A DNA stretch of 64,000 bases, taken from positions 547,816 through 611,815 of the forward strand of contig JACEVL010000412.1 of the NCBI GenBank assembly GCA_020284085.1, given 5' to 3'. This DNA comes from Aporrectodea caliginosa (Eukaryota > Annelida > Clitellata > Crassiclitellata > Lumbricidae). Below are positions 57,701 to 63,139 of the stretch, piece after piece. The position numbers and the translations under genes are program-made. The notes under the pieces are model-generated. The model saw nothing but the letters and a program-made list of their open reading frames with translations. It searched no databases and was not told the DNA's origin. Each line of letters opens with the position of its first letter. Positions within the stretch are counted from its first letter, which is position 1.

Positions 57701-60700
57701 GTTGGTATGTACGTGTAGGTTTGACTTCTGTGTATATAGCCACTCTCTTGTCGGAAAGCATGCACTCCCAGGCAGATGGTTTGTCCACCTGCGGCTCATG
57801 ACAACAAGCCGATGCAACCGTTGTTGGTTCTCTTTTTTGGCCTACTACCCGTCTTTTTTCTAAGTTGAAACAAGACGACATGGTGTGCCGTCTCTTGTTC
57901 CAAACGCACACGTGGTCTTTGCAACTCTTTGGCAACAGGAAATTTCTTAGGACTGCCCCTAAATTTGTGCTGCTAATACTGACCCCAGTCGAAGGTTTCC
58001 TGCCTTGTCTCACACAGAGCTCCGGGCATGTATCAGAGAACTGTGTTCCAGTCTGGAGTCGGCTGTGTGGTGATATTTGCGGTGATATTACCGCGTTCCG
58101 CAGACTACAAATATAACTGAACATATTATGCTACTGCCACGCTGTCGCATTTGAACTCGAGTCCATCGCTTCCTTCTCTTGAGTTGGACAGTTCTCCTGA
58201 AACAGTCTCACACTGCACTTACGTATTGTTGCCTTTGAATCTGTACAGCATACATTTGCACACTATCTTGAAACGCATTATTTAGAATTGTTAGATAGTC
58301 AACGCATTTGTGAGAGACTTAAATATGCGCTACATATGTAACCTGCTGCATACACACATGCATGCACTCTAGTCTAGATCCCGAAATGTTTAACTGGAAA
58401 CGGCATAAATTATACAGAATAACATATTGATCAGCCAGTTAGCCAGTGAGTCGACCCATCAGGGTTTTGGCGCCTTGTCCACAATCCATTTATGCAGCTC
58501 CACCAGAAATCAATTAACAAACTGTTCGAGTTTGAACACCTCTAACATTCGGGTGATATCTTTTAATATTCCTTCGTCATCTTATAGTCTTTGAAATGGG
58601 TTTGAACGAAATGCAAAAGTGAAGTAAGTTTCATTGTATCCTTATCACATCGTTCTAAACCATAGAATAGGACGCAGGCTAAGCCTGCTTCAAGACATCT
58701 GGTTCCTTACATTCTTCGAGCAACACCGGGCAAAACCTTATTGAGTACCAAAAGAGCTGTTCATTTCTTCTTCGGCAATTTATGAATAATCATTACCAGT
58801 ATTTAGTAAGACAACAGATAGTGCACCACTTCAGACTCCGCGATTGGAAACGGCTTTTTCAAAACAACATATTCTTATAACTCGTTCACAATCCTTTTAT
58901 ACAGCTTCACCAGAAATCGATTAACAAAGGATTCTAGTTTGAAAACCTCTAACACACGGTTAATATCCTGCAGAGTTCCTTCGTAGGTTTAACGACGTGC
59001 TAAAGTGGAGTAAGTTTCCATATTACGTTTCCACATCGTTCTAAACCATAAAATAGTCAGCAAGCTATGTGACAATTCGGAGATATCTTTCCGCGCTTTT
59101 CCTGTCAATACTACTGTATGTACATGTATGTATGAGCACTTGTTATAGCGCCCCTTCAAGATTTCTACTCAGAGGCGCTCCCGACTACAGCGCGGACGCT
59201 GAATCGGAGTTTCACGCCGAAGCGCATGAGCAATTGCGAGTGAAGGATTTGCCCAGGGTCCCTACGCGGCGGCTTGAGGTGGATTCGAACCCGCAACCCT
59301 CCGGCTGCAAGGCACCGAACATACCTCTACACCACCGCGCCCCACTGTGTATCCGATTTGACCGCAAACTTAAAGTCTGAACGACTCTTCCTCCAAGTTT
59401 CCTCCTACTCAGCCTGCAAGTTTCTTCTGACTGCCATACTCCTATATCCTAGAGCCAAATAAGTTCATAGCCTTCAACCGCCAGTCTTCGCCATCTGCCC
59501 AGTTTGGAGAGTAATTTATCGAACGCCTTTTGAAGTTGCAGCTTATTTAACTCCTTTGCATCGTGACCCAACCTGTCAAGTTCTGGTCGCAACTCGTCAG
59601 AAGACATAATACACGAGTGTCTTCGAGCGATAGTTGTATGGTTGCCACTGGCATTTCCACTAAACAGTCACTCAAATGAGCCTGTTCAATACACTTCTAG
59701 ACAACCAATTCGACGGAAATATTTGTCACAAAATTTTCAAAAACTCGGACAATTAAAATTCAAAGACAATTTACTTCCAGTTTGGGAATGCCCTTGGCTA
59801 CTTACGGCCACGGGATCTCTGCTGCCCTATCTCAGGCTTAACTGGCAGCAGAAATCTTCGTACTACGTCTCGAGAAGAACTTTATATTTTATTTGCACGC
59901 ACTTCGAAGATGCAACATCGTGACTTTCATTGTTAATTTAATAATTAGTTTAATTATTACTATTAAATAATAATAACGATTATATCATTATTTTACCCGA
60001 GTTGAGTGCTGGCGATCCTTGTCAACTTGGGAGTCACGGGGTAGCCAGATGAACCCCGTAGAGGTCCTGTTTTTAAGGATATCGGTCAAATTTGTTGATC
60101 TGAAGATTTTTGCTCATTGTAATCCATCAGGAGATACAGCCAGTTTTCCGGAGGCCATGAATATTTATTATTACTGTTGTTGGTTTCCTTTTACGTAGTG
60201 GATCCGTTCACGCCCCGGGCGTTAGCGGAACCCCAGTACTACATTCACGCCCGTCGCGTTATTGGCCAAAGCATGTCACGTGAACTTGCTTACTTCCCTT
60301 GGAATTTGAACTGGAGGACATCTTGAGGGTCGCTTAGGGCCAGGTTATGCGTCGTGAGGGTCGGTTAGGGTGAAATTATGCGTAGTGAGGGTCGGTTAGA
60401 GTCAGGTTAGGCGTCGTGATGGTCGGTTAGGGTCAGGGTTAGGGTTAGTTTCGTCATTAGAAAACATGGTGAACAATTTTCCACCGCATTCGGGAGAGTT
60501 TATCGGTCGGCTCCTTGCACGTGCACAAAATCATGTGACGTGCATTGACCAATAGCGTAGCGGGCGTGATTCTAGTTCCAGGTATTAGGATCACGTCGGG
60601 CGTGACTGTATCCACGACCTTCCTTTTAATATCTTTGCAGCCGAAGTAGATATGATCCCTCGGGTTCCTAATAATTTCCGTAGAGAATAAAAGCATCGCA

Positions 60701-61256
60701 TGTTCTCTTATAAAATCTGGAACGGTTTAATCTCGTCATGTGCCGGTGTCACGAAATAGAGTAGGTCTATACCCCTAAATGAGTAAAATTTCCCCTTAGC
60801 GAAATGGAGTATCCGGTTTAGTTTGCATTATTTTCGGTTTTTTAGTGTATTCAGTTGTACTGCTTGTATTTATTTTACACATAAAAATGTTTAAGTCGCG
60901 TATCTTTAGTTTGTACGTCGACCTGAAATTAATTTACATCGTCTTTGGTGATTTCGACTGGATTTTCGTCTTGGCTATCGTGATGCGTATTACGATGGGG
61001 GTTAGAATGGTTCCCCCCCTATACTCTACAGTCGACACCGGTCTATTCCATCCGGGGGAGTATGCTTTAGGGGGGATAGAATATCACGGGACACCGGCTA
61101 AGCAAAACCGCCAGTGCCACGGACGGCCCTCAGCTTGAACTTTTACCTGAACTTTTGATCCGCCGCATAATTGTTATTGTTGTTATAATTGTTATAATTA
61201 TTGTTATTATTAGGCTATTGTTGTTATCATCATCATCAGCAGCAGCAGAATCATCA

Positions 61257-61298
<42 letters not shown>

Positions 61299-62329
61299 TG
61301 ATCATTATAACTTGTTTAGCTTGTGTTGTGTACACTGATTCACGTTGCCTTAATGGACAAGTTAGGACCGAAAAACTCTGCAAAAGAAAATTGAAACTTT
61401 ATAGGAGATCTGCGATGCATCTGTTATCTGAATTCGACTGGTTTGATTGATACACTTGTTGAAGTAAGCTATTTGATGCTCATTAAAAATATTCTGTCCG
61501 TTATTTTGTAACGTGTCTTCTTTCTTATTTGCCGATCTTATTTGCTTCTGTGTGCAGAGGAAACTCGGGAACTTGGCCGCCATACGCAGCAGGTGAATGG
61601 TGTAGAGACTGTGCTCTTACATTTAAGAAGCAAGGCTTCACGGTGTGCGAAAATAACCTCTGTCGTGAGTCGTCCGCTATTCTTTAAACTCTAAGGTTAA
61701 ATCAGTATCGTTTGTACTGTGTGTAACTTATGGCGTAAGCGAATGAGGTCAGCCATAATGTAACCTTCGTGTTCACATTTTAATTTATAAATATTTTGGG
61801 TTTCTGTAGAGTACTATGCGAAATATTCGCCGCAGAATTTGATGGACGGCATGATGGATAACTTAGTTGAAATTCTTGTTGTTAAATCATGTATGTTTTA
61901 TCCGCTGTTTTATCCAGTTCAGGTCGAACTAACAAAATATATATCTGCAGTTTTAAACTGTTTCTGTCATAATTATGTTGAGAGTCAGTTTTGAGGTCGA
62001 GTCATCGCTATTTCTTCGAGTTTGGCGACTACAGTATGTTGATTCAATAAAATACGTTGACCCACATTTTGTATTTTATTTAATTTACATTTCACACATG
62101 ACTGATGATTGCTGTGGGTTCTCACCTTGCAACGCGGAGTGCGCGGTGTCGGGCCGTGAGGTGATTTCTGTGTACCGTCTTAATTAAATCCTCCTTGCAC
62201 AGTTACTCAGCGCATTCGACTGACGCGCTGTCCTTAGAAATAATGGTTCTTAATAAGTACAGATATAGGAAGAGTTTTAAAAATAATAATGAAAATAAGA
62301 AATCATATTAATAATATTACAACAACAAC

Positions 62330-62424
<95 letters not shown>

Positions 62425-62565
62425 ATTTTAAAACATTTACGAAATAATAGTTGTTGTTAAAGCACGTGCCTCACCACTTGTTTTCGTTTCTAATTACAGA
62501 GCCAAAAAATAAATGTGCTGCGGTTAAAGAATGCGACATAGTTGACAACGACAACTGTCTCTGCA
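33350..62565 (+). CDS. Secreted CAP/CRISP-type protein gene, six exons seen, 3' end outside window
   Basis: Join of 33350-33653, 41123-41294, 41885-41988, 42509-42600, 61558-61664 and 62500-62565. All junctions are GT..AG and reading phase is kept throughout. Protein order: basic/hydrophobic leader; Ser/Lys/Arg-rich linker; CAP domain opening LSAHNAVRRDMT; central helix AYLEASAIAWSVRCC; DFVGQNIQYYTG; SYANETYEYTFNPRGDGKC; signature [38 protein letters not shown]; then a Cys-rich extension (CRDC, CENNLC, KECDIVDNDNCLC). This is the CRISP/GLIPR/PI15 layout, expected to be extracellular. CAP-cavity His residues are visible (AHN, GHYTQ). The usual GEN Glu is Gln (GQN). Introns 1 (7.5 kb) and 4 (19 kb) are filled with transposons. 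The leader frame has a one-base problem (see exon 1). No role is proven for this protein. Confidence 0.85.
34179..35302. mobile_element. hAT-type transposon with transposase remnant
   Basis: Perfect 16-base inverted termini CAGTGTTTTAGTTGTC. The target duplication CTACTACT lies at 34171-34178 and 35303-35310. The other duplication arm carries the single site as AGTAGTAG at 1925-1932. 1124 bp, containing the C-terminal part of a hAT transposase on the minus strand. It lies in intron 1 of the CAP gene and is the clearest autonomous-derived DNA transposon of the window. Confidence 0.95.
34635..35052 (-). pseudogene. hAT transposase C-terminal (dimerisation) fragment
   Basis: 34898-34635 reads LEVLPVSSAECERGFSQMNL, then RNRLLVSSVNDLLMIGINGP. 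This is the hAT dimerisation signature (LPVSSAxxERxFSxMN...R..L...L..I..NGP). The frame 35052-34867 (SDAADVLLEYSML) is probably an adjoining part of the same protein after a frameshift. Catalytic domains are absent. Confidence 0.85.
35352..35433. repeat. (TAA)n microsatellite
   Basis: About 82 bases at the outer end of the right duplication arm and immediately upstream of the large retrotransposon ORF. Confidence 0.95.
35438..37924 (+). CDS. RT plus restriction-like endonuclease of a non-LTR retrotransposon (R4/Dong-like)
   Basis: Long intact frame. The ATG at 35576 gives 782 codons, but the frame is open back to 35438, five bases from (TAA)n, so the element is probably 5' truncated. Numbered from that ATG: RT motif A VVKLDLSNAFNSL with D210; motif B QQGDPLGPLLF 262-272; catalytic YLDD 291-294; thumb to about 460; CCHC zinc motif C594-x-C596, H606, C610; restriction-like endonuclease RPD 652-654 with D670 in VWDATVVD; and a family-specific tail (LETLGPIN, RETCFLLQRLSI, QRFNSVAFRGTL). 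It would nick target DNA and prime reverse transcription there. The N-terminal DNA-binding region is not seen. The 3' UTR is ~90 bases ending AATAAATATAATAATAA. Located in CAP intron 1, same strand. Confidence 0.92.
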   Translation, partial: HNLTSSIRRRITEFHHSLPSKLPDLFDQNKSDIYHTGRSPTSIEHTMATAVAAKIEEGNIRAATRILCSGDAPAPINEVTLEELRSKHPSPPSDRPPMPAPPSTTEAYQATEAMVRDQIRHFPPGSSGGPDGLKPQHVLEMINTKDTGPELVSAITGLVNILLAGKCPTEIRPVLFGGTLFALRKKTGGLRPIAIGYYWRRLTSKCANRYASDQAAAYLSPKQLGVGVPGGCEAAVHATRRFLSNMDDDHIVVKLDLSNAFNSLYRDCMLASVIEILPDLAPYCFQAYAEESTLKFGGYKVQSRVGPQQGDPLGPLLFCLPLQPILLQMGSPLSFGYLDDLTLGGKAETVAADVEFIERACSTMGLALNRSKCEVISIDSKNIGYDSLREFRPIDVEEAQLLGAPLSSEKALQQCLKARTRELEESLNKLTLIARQDALLILRSSLGAPKMIYILRCHPCDKHPELETYDVTLRQGLEKILNVSLNDLQWTQASLPIKMGGLGIRRATSLALPAFLASAASTLPLQTLILNSLNLTQDTHFEAMTSEWRSKTDFNDSENMPTNKQALWDKPLLEQTVKRLFQDTMDPYNTARLKAVSSPHASDWLHALPITACGLRLDNEDVRVAVGLRLGATICEPHICACGARIDARGSHGLSCSLGFGRIARHNTINDIIHRSLSKAGIPSIKEPPGLLRTDGRRPDGLTMIPWRAGRHLVWDATVVDTLAPSYIQATAATAGAAAEIATDRKMTKYNALLNTHFFVPLALETLGPINTTGQNFISDLGRSLTLSTGDKRETCFLLQRLSITVQRFNSVAFRGTLAEPDLREMCH
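38013..38067. repeat. (TAA)n microsatellite
   Basis: Separates the 3' end of the preceding retrotransposon from the next fragment of the same family. Confidence 0.95.
38068..38205 (+). pseudogene. RLE-type retrotransposon, zinc-finger fragment
   Basis: Starts directly after (TAA)n: LGVAICEPHVCACGTSVSSR, THGLSCSLGFGRQARHSNIN. Equivalent to residues about 584-624 of the protein at 35576. The similarity stops near 38205 with no 3' UTR, so here the 3' side has been lost, unlike the other copies. Confidence 0.8.
38206..38584. other. Intron sequence, no feature recognised
   Basis: Part of CAP intron 1. No repeat border seen before 38576. Confidence 0.4.
38585..38964 (+). mobile_element. Mutator-like MITE with telomere-like core, copy 1
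   Basis: Ends GTCGTGGATACAGTCACGC and (inverted) GTAGTGGATCCGTTCACGC. Perfect 9-bp duplication TAAGTTGAA at 38576-38584 and 38965-38973. The middle (38740-38835) is CCCTAACCCTGACCC, ACCGACCCTCACGACGCC and similar, a degenerate CCCTAA-like array. The second copy is at 60194-60619 in reverse orientation. The 9-bp duplication points to the Mutator superfamily. Confidence 0.88.
38974..39284. other. Intron sequence, no feature recognised
   Basis: Part of CAP intron 1. Confidence 0.4.
39285..40020 (+). mobile_element. tRNA-derived SINE (family B) interrupted by a MITE
   Basis: Head: GTATGTTCGGTGCCTTGCAG and CTGCGGGTTCGAATCCACC (box B). Middle: CCGCGTAGGGACCC and GCGCTTCGGCGTGAAACTCC. Then AGCGCCTCTGAGTAGAAATC. 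The body stops at 39452 and resumes at 39961 with GGCGCTATAACAAGTGCTCA and a (CATA)n tail. The uninterrupted order is seen at 59145-59345 (minus strand). Confidence 0.85.
39453..39960. mobile_element. hAT-like MITE inside a SINE
   Basis: Starts CAGGGGCGGAGAC and ends (inverted) CATAGGCGGAGAC. Flanks are CTTAAAGG (39445-39452) and CTTGAAGG (39961-39968), an 8-bp duplication with one later change. 508 bp, C/T-rich, with two internal copies of TACAGTGTGGAAATTCAAAA (about 39627 and 39807), indicating an internal duplication of ~180 bases. Confidence 0.82.
40021..40539. other. Intron sequence, no feature recognised
   Basis: Part of CAP intron 1. Confidence 0.4.
40540..40795 (+). pseudogene. L2-like LINE 3' end
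   Basis: Frame 40517-40753: FSVVGPSTWNGLPLALCSLP, then FLSQLKMVLFG, the end of an L2-like ORF2. The 3' end has GGGAGCGCCTCTGAGTAG and GAGACGCTATTCAAATTCAA. In CAP intron 1. Confidence 0.75.
40919..41003. repeat. (AC)n microsatellite
   Basis: About 42 uninterrupted AC units, 120 bases upstream of CAP exon 2. Confidence 0.97.
41123..41294 (+). CDS. CAP gene exon 2
   Basis: Acceptor TTTTTCTTAAACAG|TACTGG and donor GCGA|GTAAGC. 57 codons plus one base: YWNAYLEASAIAWSVRCCDD, WKHGQTGIVKTPEFRRHL, FVGQNIQYYTGARA. It encodes the first helical layer of the CAP fold. GQN stands where GEN is usual. Confidence 0.9.
41885..41988 (+). CDS. CAP gene exon 3
   Basis: Acceptor TGTGTCTGTTGCAG|AGCCTA and donor ACTCAG|GTTAGA. 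Reads SYANETYEYTFNPRGDGKC and ends with MCGHYTQ, half of the CAP signature. Phase 1 in, phase 0 out. Confidence 0.92.
42509..42600 (+). CDS. CAP gene exon 4
   Basis: Acceptor TGATTTGCAG|ATTACG and donor CCAGG|GTTAGT. Reads [20 protein letters not shown] and TSTCNYLPG, completing the CAP signature started in exon 3. Confidence 0.92.
42627..42711. repeat. (CAT)n microsatellite
   Basis: About 28 CAT units, 26 bases after the exon 4 donor. Confidence 0.97.
42855..42922. repeat. Perfect 20-bp palindrome with AT loop
   Basis: TTGAATTGATAATAAAAACG (42855-42874) is exactly repeated in reverse complement at 42903-42922, separated by 28 bases of TATATA-rich sequence. It could be a tiny foldback element or a strong hairpin in the CAP pre-mRNA. 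Confidence 0.85.
43118..43912. mobile_element. Candidate DNA transposon with GGTCTTGGTC subterminal repeats
   Basis: Both flanks (43128-43265 and 43795-43910) are built of GGTCTTGGTCT/CGAGACC motifs, one flank starting with them in inverted orientation. The middle has short open frames (e.g. 43482-43676, SWASVADEGFGGLFPYWKSF) of unknown nature. Termini and target duplication could not be fixed. Confidence 0.5.
43913..44142. other. Intron sequence, no feature recognised
   Basis: Part of CAP intron 4. Confidence 0.35.
44550..47857 (-). pseudogene. CR1-like ORF2: PHD finger, endonuclease, reverse transcriptase
   Basis: Four frames in order. 47857-47126 holds a PHD-type Cys/His cluster (CSICNLIIK, CEVCSEAIHFKCSEAD, WLCTRC) and the start of the APE-type endonuclease (HVNCRSVLNKLDEI, ALSETWL). 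47109-46606 holds its core (MGVIYRPPGQ, VIILGDFNVDLL, YDLSDHLPV). 46570-45737 is the linker and RT start (NYRPISILPYFSKFYEKIMY, HGFQAGHS). 45740-44550 has the RT motifs FFDLAKAFDTVDHEILL, FGVPQGSNLGPLLFLIYIND and FILFADDTNVF, with the C-terminal block WNNLP. Frame breaks lie near 47118, 46590 and 45738. All domains of the family are present, so it is a recently dead or slightly mis-sequenced copy. Confidence 0.9.
49070..50002 (-). CDS. CR1-like ORF1 (coiled-coil RNA-binding-type protein)
   Basis: 310 codons. A likely start is the internal Met of MSKKSLKGDAGPK (about residue 35). Acidic N-terminus, then a long coiled coil (SCETLHQKMSALEDENLRLK, FQLEESEKTARLNNLVIHGL), followed by a region with VADISFAYRIPNKAKG, RPLIIGFVGRRVRDEVF and RQLLKDKRIHSTWTTGGTVL. 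This is the arrangement of L1/CR1 ORF1 proteins (coiled coil, RRM-like, C-terminal domain) that coat the element RNA. The frame is intact. Confidence 0.82.
   Translation of the reverse strand: MLYELIEKLLSSLAFVSSWLFILVILNSQHKSVVMSKKSLKGDAGPKVDDLLDSIAQDDRFVDAVLIRLSDRVDAIIEASFNKLADNFLSRLESMVEKATNERLSKSCETLHQKMSALEDENLRLKFQLEESEKTARLNNLVIHGLPESTSGGESNSNSKPTYLQFRQTAIQDALEFFTTGLQVPVTVADISFAYRIPNKAKGASRPLIIGFVGRRVRDEVFAARKSLWYPPSSKSSSIYINDHLTRSNSLILAKTRQLLKDKRIHSTWTTGGTVLIRLSDSSNEKPIKVTSLQQLVDLLPSSSDTQSTG
50745..51696. mobile_element. hAT-type transposon with dimerisation-domain remnant
   Basis: Perfect 13-base inverted termini TAGGCTGACCAGA. The 8-bp duplication ACATATAC lies at 50737-50744 and 51697-51704. 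Subtermini have AAAACCGGGAC blocks. On the minus strand near 51280-51215, the translation NAPVERVFSLMNFIGQIKKV matches the hAT dimerisation motif. A ~120-base internal tandem repeat is present (about 50928-51010 and 51040-51130). Confidence 0.88.
51786..54545 (-). pseudogene. CR1-like LINE, RT half, interrupted
   Basis: From 54545 leftwards: linker (GVDDIDPCIA), NYRPISVLPFFSKFFEKI, HGFQAGHSPSMSLLSMQDRI, FFDLAKAFDTVDHGILL, then frame breaks and DQHMTWKDHI (53614-53225). Coding resumes at about 52428 (KVLKLEQLRLFQIGEFMYKY) to TTWNKIPQEIRKSPS. The 3' UTR and tail (CAATCAATCAATCAATCG) are at 51786. It is split by the 0.8-kb insertion at 52429-53232 and 5' truncated. Confidence 0.85.
52429..53232. 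repeat. Tandem dimer of a ~400-bp unit inserted in a CR1
   Basis: Unit 1 is about 52437-52812 and unit 2 about 52815-53232. Both start AAAATACAGCCCGTAAAAAC and end AGTTAAACTAGATGGAT, and both contain CCATCTAGTATCCTATAACG, so CCATCTAGT and ACTAGATGG oppose each other in each unit. Unit 2 carries a small duplication of GGCCAATGGCAACGCTG. The unit interrupts the RT frame of the CR1 copy. No coding frame. AGTCCCCGATTC(T/G)-type and GATCGAATTAGTCGTCGCAA blocks are conserved between the units. Confidence 0.8.
54670..55085 (-). pseudogene. L2-like LINE 3' end remnant
   Basis: The minus-strand terminus GAGCGCGCCTGAGTAGACTG, then CTATGAAGGGCTCCATACAA, equals the L2-like 3' end pattern. The frame 55069-54743 lies in the expected place but is too decayed to align confidently. 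Confidence 0.5.
55105..55455 (+). repeat. MITE-like repeat, copy 1 (CCGGTGTCATGAAATAGAG)
   Basis: Starts GCCGGTGTCATGAAATAGAG and ends GAATATCTCGGGACACCG, imperfect inverted termini. A similar 370-base unit lies at 60739-61105 and a partial one at 640-780. Internal blocks AGTATCCCCTTAGCGAAGTA, CGACCTGAAATGAATTTAC and GATGCGTATGACGATGGGAG are shared. No coding. No target duplication was settled. Confidence 0.7.
55630..55992 (+). pseudogene. L2-like LINE 3' end
   Basis: Frame 55714-55911: SFAIMGCTSWNRLPQFLRAD, LFSIYFDQFR, the end of an L2-like ORF2. The 3' end is CTTGAGTGGCGCTATATAAA, TACTTGATTACGATTACAA. Confidence 0.75.
56090..57275 (+). pseudogene. L2-like LINE, RT second half
   Basis: GRALAWFCSYLKGRTMRVEI (56145-56215), then after a frameshift VPHGSVLGPLLFILYTADLY (motif B), HQFADDLQLYLPC (motif C, FADD), HDWMSANRLRLNPTKSQFIW, LGVLLDGGLTMADHV, LVQNAAARLLADL, RRELHWLPVADRVKFKI, and PRIWNTLPPSVR. 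It ends after GAGCGCTTCTGTGAGACTC, AGTGGCGCTATATAAATG and a (TTACA)n tail at 57255-57270. The last ~280 codons are open, making this the best preserved copy of the subfamily. Motif A and the endonuclease are missing. Confidence 0.88.
57276..57665. other. Intron sequence with short simple repeats
   Basis: Contains TCTGTCTGTCTGTCTC and CTCTCCTCTCCTC near 57530-57575. No gene recognised. Confidence 0.4.
57666..58124 (-). other. Unidentified 152-codon frame
   Basis: Cys- and Ser-rich minus-strand frame (SDTCPELCVRQGRKPSTGVS, VCVWNKRRHTMSSCFNLEKR). No signal peptide or domain that I recognise, no clear splice sites and no second copy in the window. It may be chance. Confidence 0.2.
58487..59055 (-). 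repeat. Two diverged direct copies of a coding-like ~170-bp unit
   Basis: 58487-58677 and 58893-59055 share TTACTTCACTTTTGCA-like, AGGTGTT(C/T)AAACT and TGATTTCTGGTGGAGCTG-like blocks on the minus strand. Translations agree better than DNA: EGILKDITRMLEVFKLEQFV versus EGTLQDINRVLEVFKLESFV, then FLVELHKWIV versus FLVKLYKRIV. Copy 1 has a stop in this stretch. It looks like duplicated helical protein sequence from an unknown gene or mobile element. Confidence 0.5.
59145..59345 (-). mobile_element. tRNA-derived SINE (family B), full length
   Basis: On the minus strand: TGGGGCGCGGTGGTGTAGAG (box A region), GTTGCGGGTTCGAATCCACC (box B), the body, and AAATCTTGAAGGGGCGCTAT, AACAAGTGCTCATACATACA. 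Best intact copy; it defines the order used for the other copies. Confidence 0.88.
59449..59607 (-). other. Small open frame, 52 codons
   Basis: MSSDELRPELDRLGHDAKEL, then KAFDKLLSKLGRWRRLAVEG to a TAG. Strongly helical, charged and leucine-patterned. It lies 400 bases beyond the helical repeat units at 58487-59055 on the same strand and could belong to the same unknown protein. No family recognised. Confidence 0.3.
59608..60184. other. Intron sequence, no feature recognised
   Basis: A 93-codon plus-strand frame at 59642-59923 is open but has no recognisable content. TAATAAT-rich patch near 59940-59990. Confidence 0.35.
60194..60619 (-). mobile_element. Mutator-like MITE with telomere-like core, copy 2
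   Basis: Perfect 9-bp duplication TTCCTTTTA at 60185-60193 and 60620-60628. Ends as in copy 1 (38585-38964). The core on this strand reads GGTCGGTTAGGGTCAGG and TTAGGGTTAG (60355-60450), longer than in copy 1. Confidence 0.9.
60739..61105 (+). repeat. MITE-like repeat, copy 2 (CCGGTGTCACGAAATAGAG)
   Basis: Inverted ends GCCGGTGTCACGAAATAGAG and ATATCACGGGACACCGGC. Internal order is as at 55105-55455. This copy has the more symmetrical termini. Confidence 0.75.
61250..61298. repeat. (CAT)n/(CGT)n microsatellite
   Basis: About 14 CGT units after a few CAT and CAG triplets. Confidence 0.95.
61558..61664 (+). CDS. CAP gene exon 5
   Basis: Acceptor TTCTGTGTGCAG|AGGAAA and donor TCTGTC|GTGAGT. 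Reads [18 protein letters not shown] and FKKQGFTVCENNLC: end of the CAP domain and start of the Cys-rich hinge. The preceding intron is 19 kb; the phase (2) matches exon 4. Confidence 0.9.
62327..62427. repeat. (TAA)n microsatellite
   Basis: About 100 bases, 70 bases before CAP exon 6. No retrotransposon piece adjoins it. Confidence 0.95.
62500..62565 (+). CDS. CAP gene exon 6 (Cys-rich)
   Basis: Acceptor TTTCTAATTACAG|AGCCAA and donor CTGCA|GTAAGT. Reads PKNKCAAVKECDIVDNDNCLC. 22 codons, phase 1 in and out. Four cysteines continue the CRISP-like hinge. The next exon is not visible before 64000. Confidence 0.85.
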
Positions 62566-62934
62566 GTAAGTGAAGATATCGCATTAGTATTCGATTTAAT
62601 TGCTGACTGATTGTTAGTTTTACACTGTTTTACTTCAAGCAGTGGTACTTATTTCATAATGATCACAGTCTGCAAAAGGAAGGCTGACAACGAAAGTCAA
62701 ATGCAATGGCTTGCAGGTGGATGCGTGGCAATGAACACCCTATATTTAAATATTATCTGTTATTAGTTTGTGCCTCTTTTTTGCAAGCTTTAGCAAACGC
62801 ATGCATGTAAACCAATCTGCAGATCGTAATTGTGATTACACGTTTAAATAACATCTACAGGACAACAATATAGAAGTGCTCCCTCCTGATAAGGATTAAA
62901 TAGAATGTACGTATGTATGTATGTAGGCTATCTA

Positions 62935-63137
62935 TGAGCACTTGTTATAGCGGCCCTTCAAGATTTCTACTCAGAGGCGCTCCCAACTACAGCGTGGACA
63001 CTGAATCGGAGTTTCACGCTGAAGCGCATGAGCAATTGCGAGTGAAGGACTTGCTACGCGGCAGCTTGAGGTGGATTCGAACCCGCAGCCCTCCGACCGC
63101 AAGGCACCGAACATACCCCTACACCACCGCACCCCAC
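62935..63137 (-). mobile_element. tRNA-derived SINE (family B)
   Basis: Same order as 59145-59345 with a 12-base deletion around the CCGCGTAGGGACCC block (63055). Its tail (CATA)n is at 62905-62925. Confidence 0.87.
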
Positions 63138-63139
63138 GA

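Noticed and set aside
59145..59345. Functional tRNA gene
   Set aside because: Box A and box B are visible, but the sequence continues into a SINE body with a simple-repeat tail and exists in several diverged copies.
61810..61890. Possible extra CAP exon starting after TTTCTGTAG (YYAKYSPQNLMDGMM)
   Set aside because: The only fair donor (CAT|GTATGT) would create a TAG when joined to 62500, while exon 5 joins 62500 in phase without it. An alternative last exon is not excluded.
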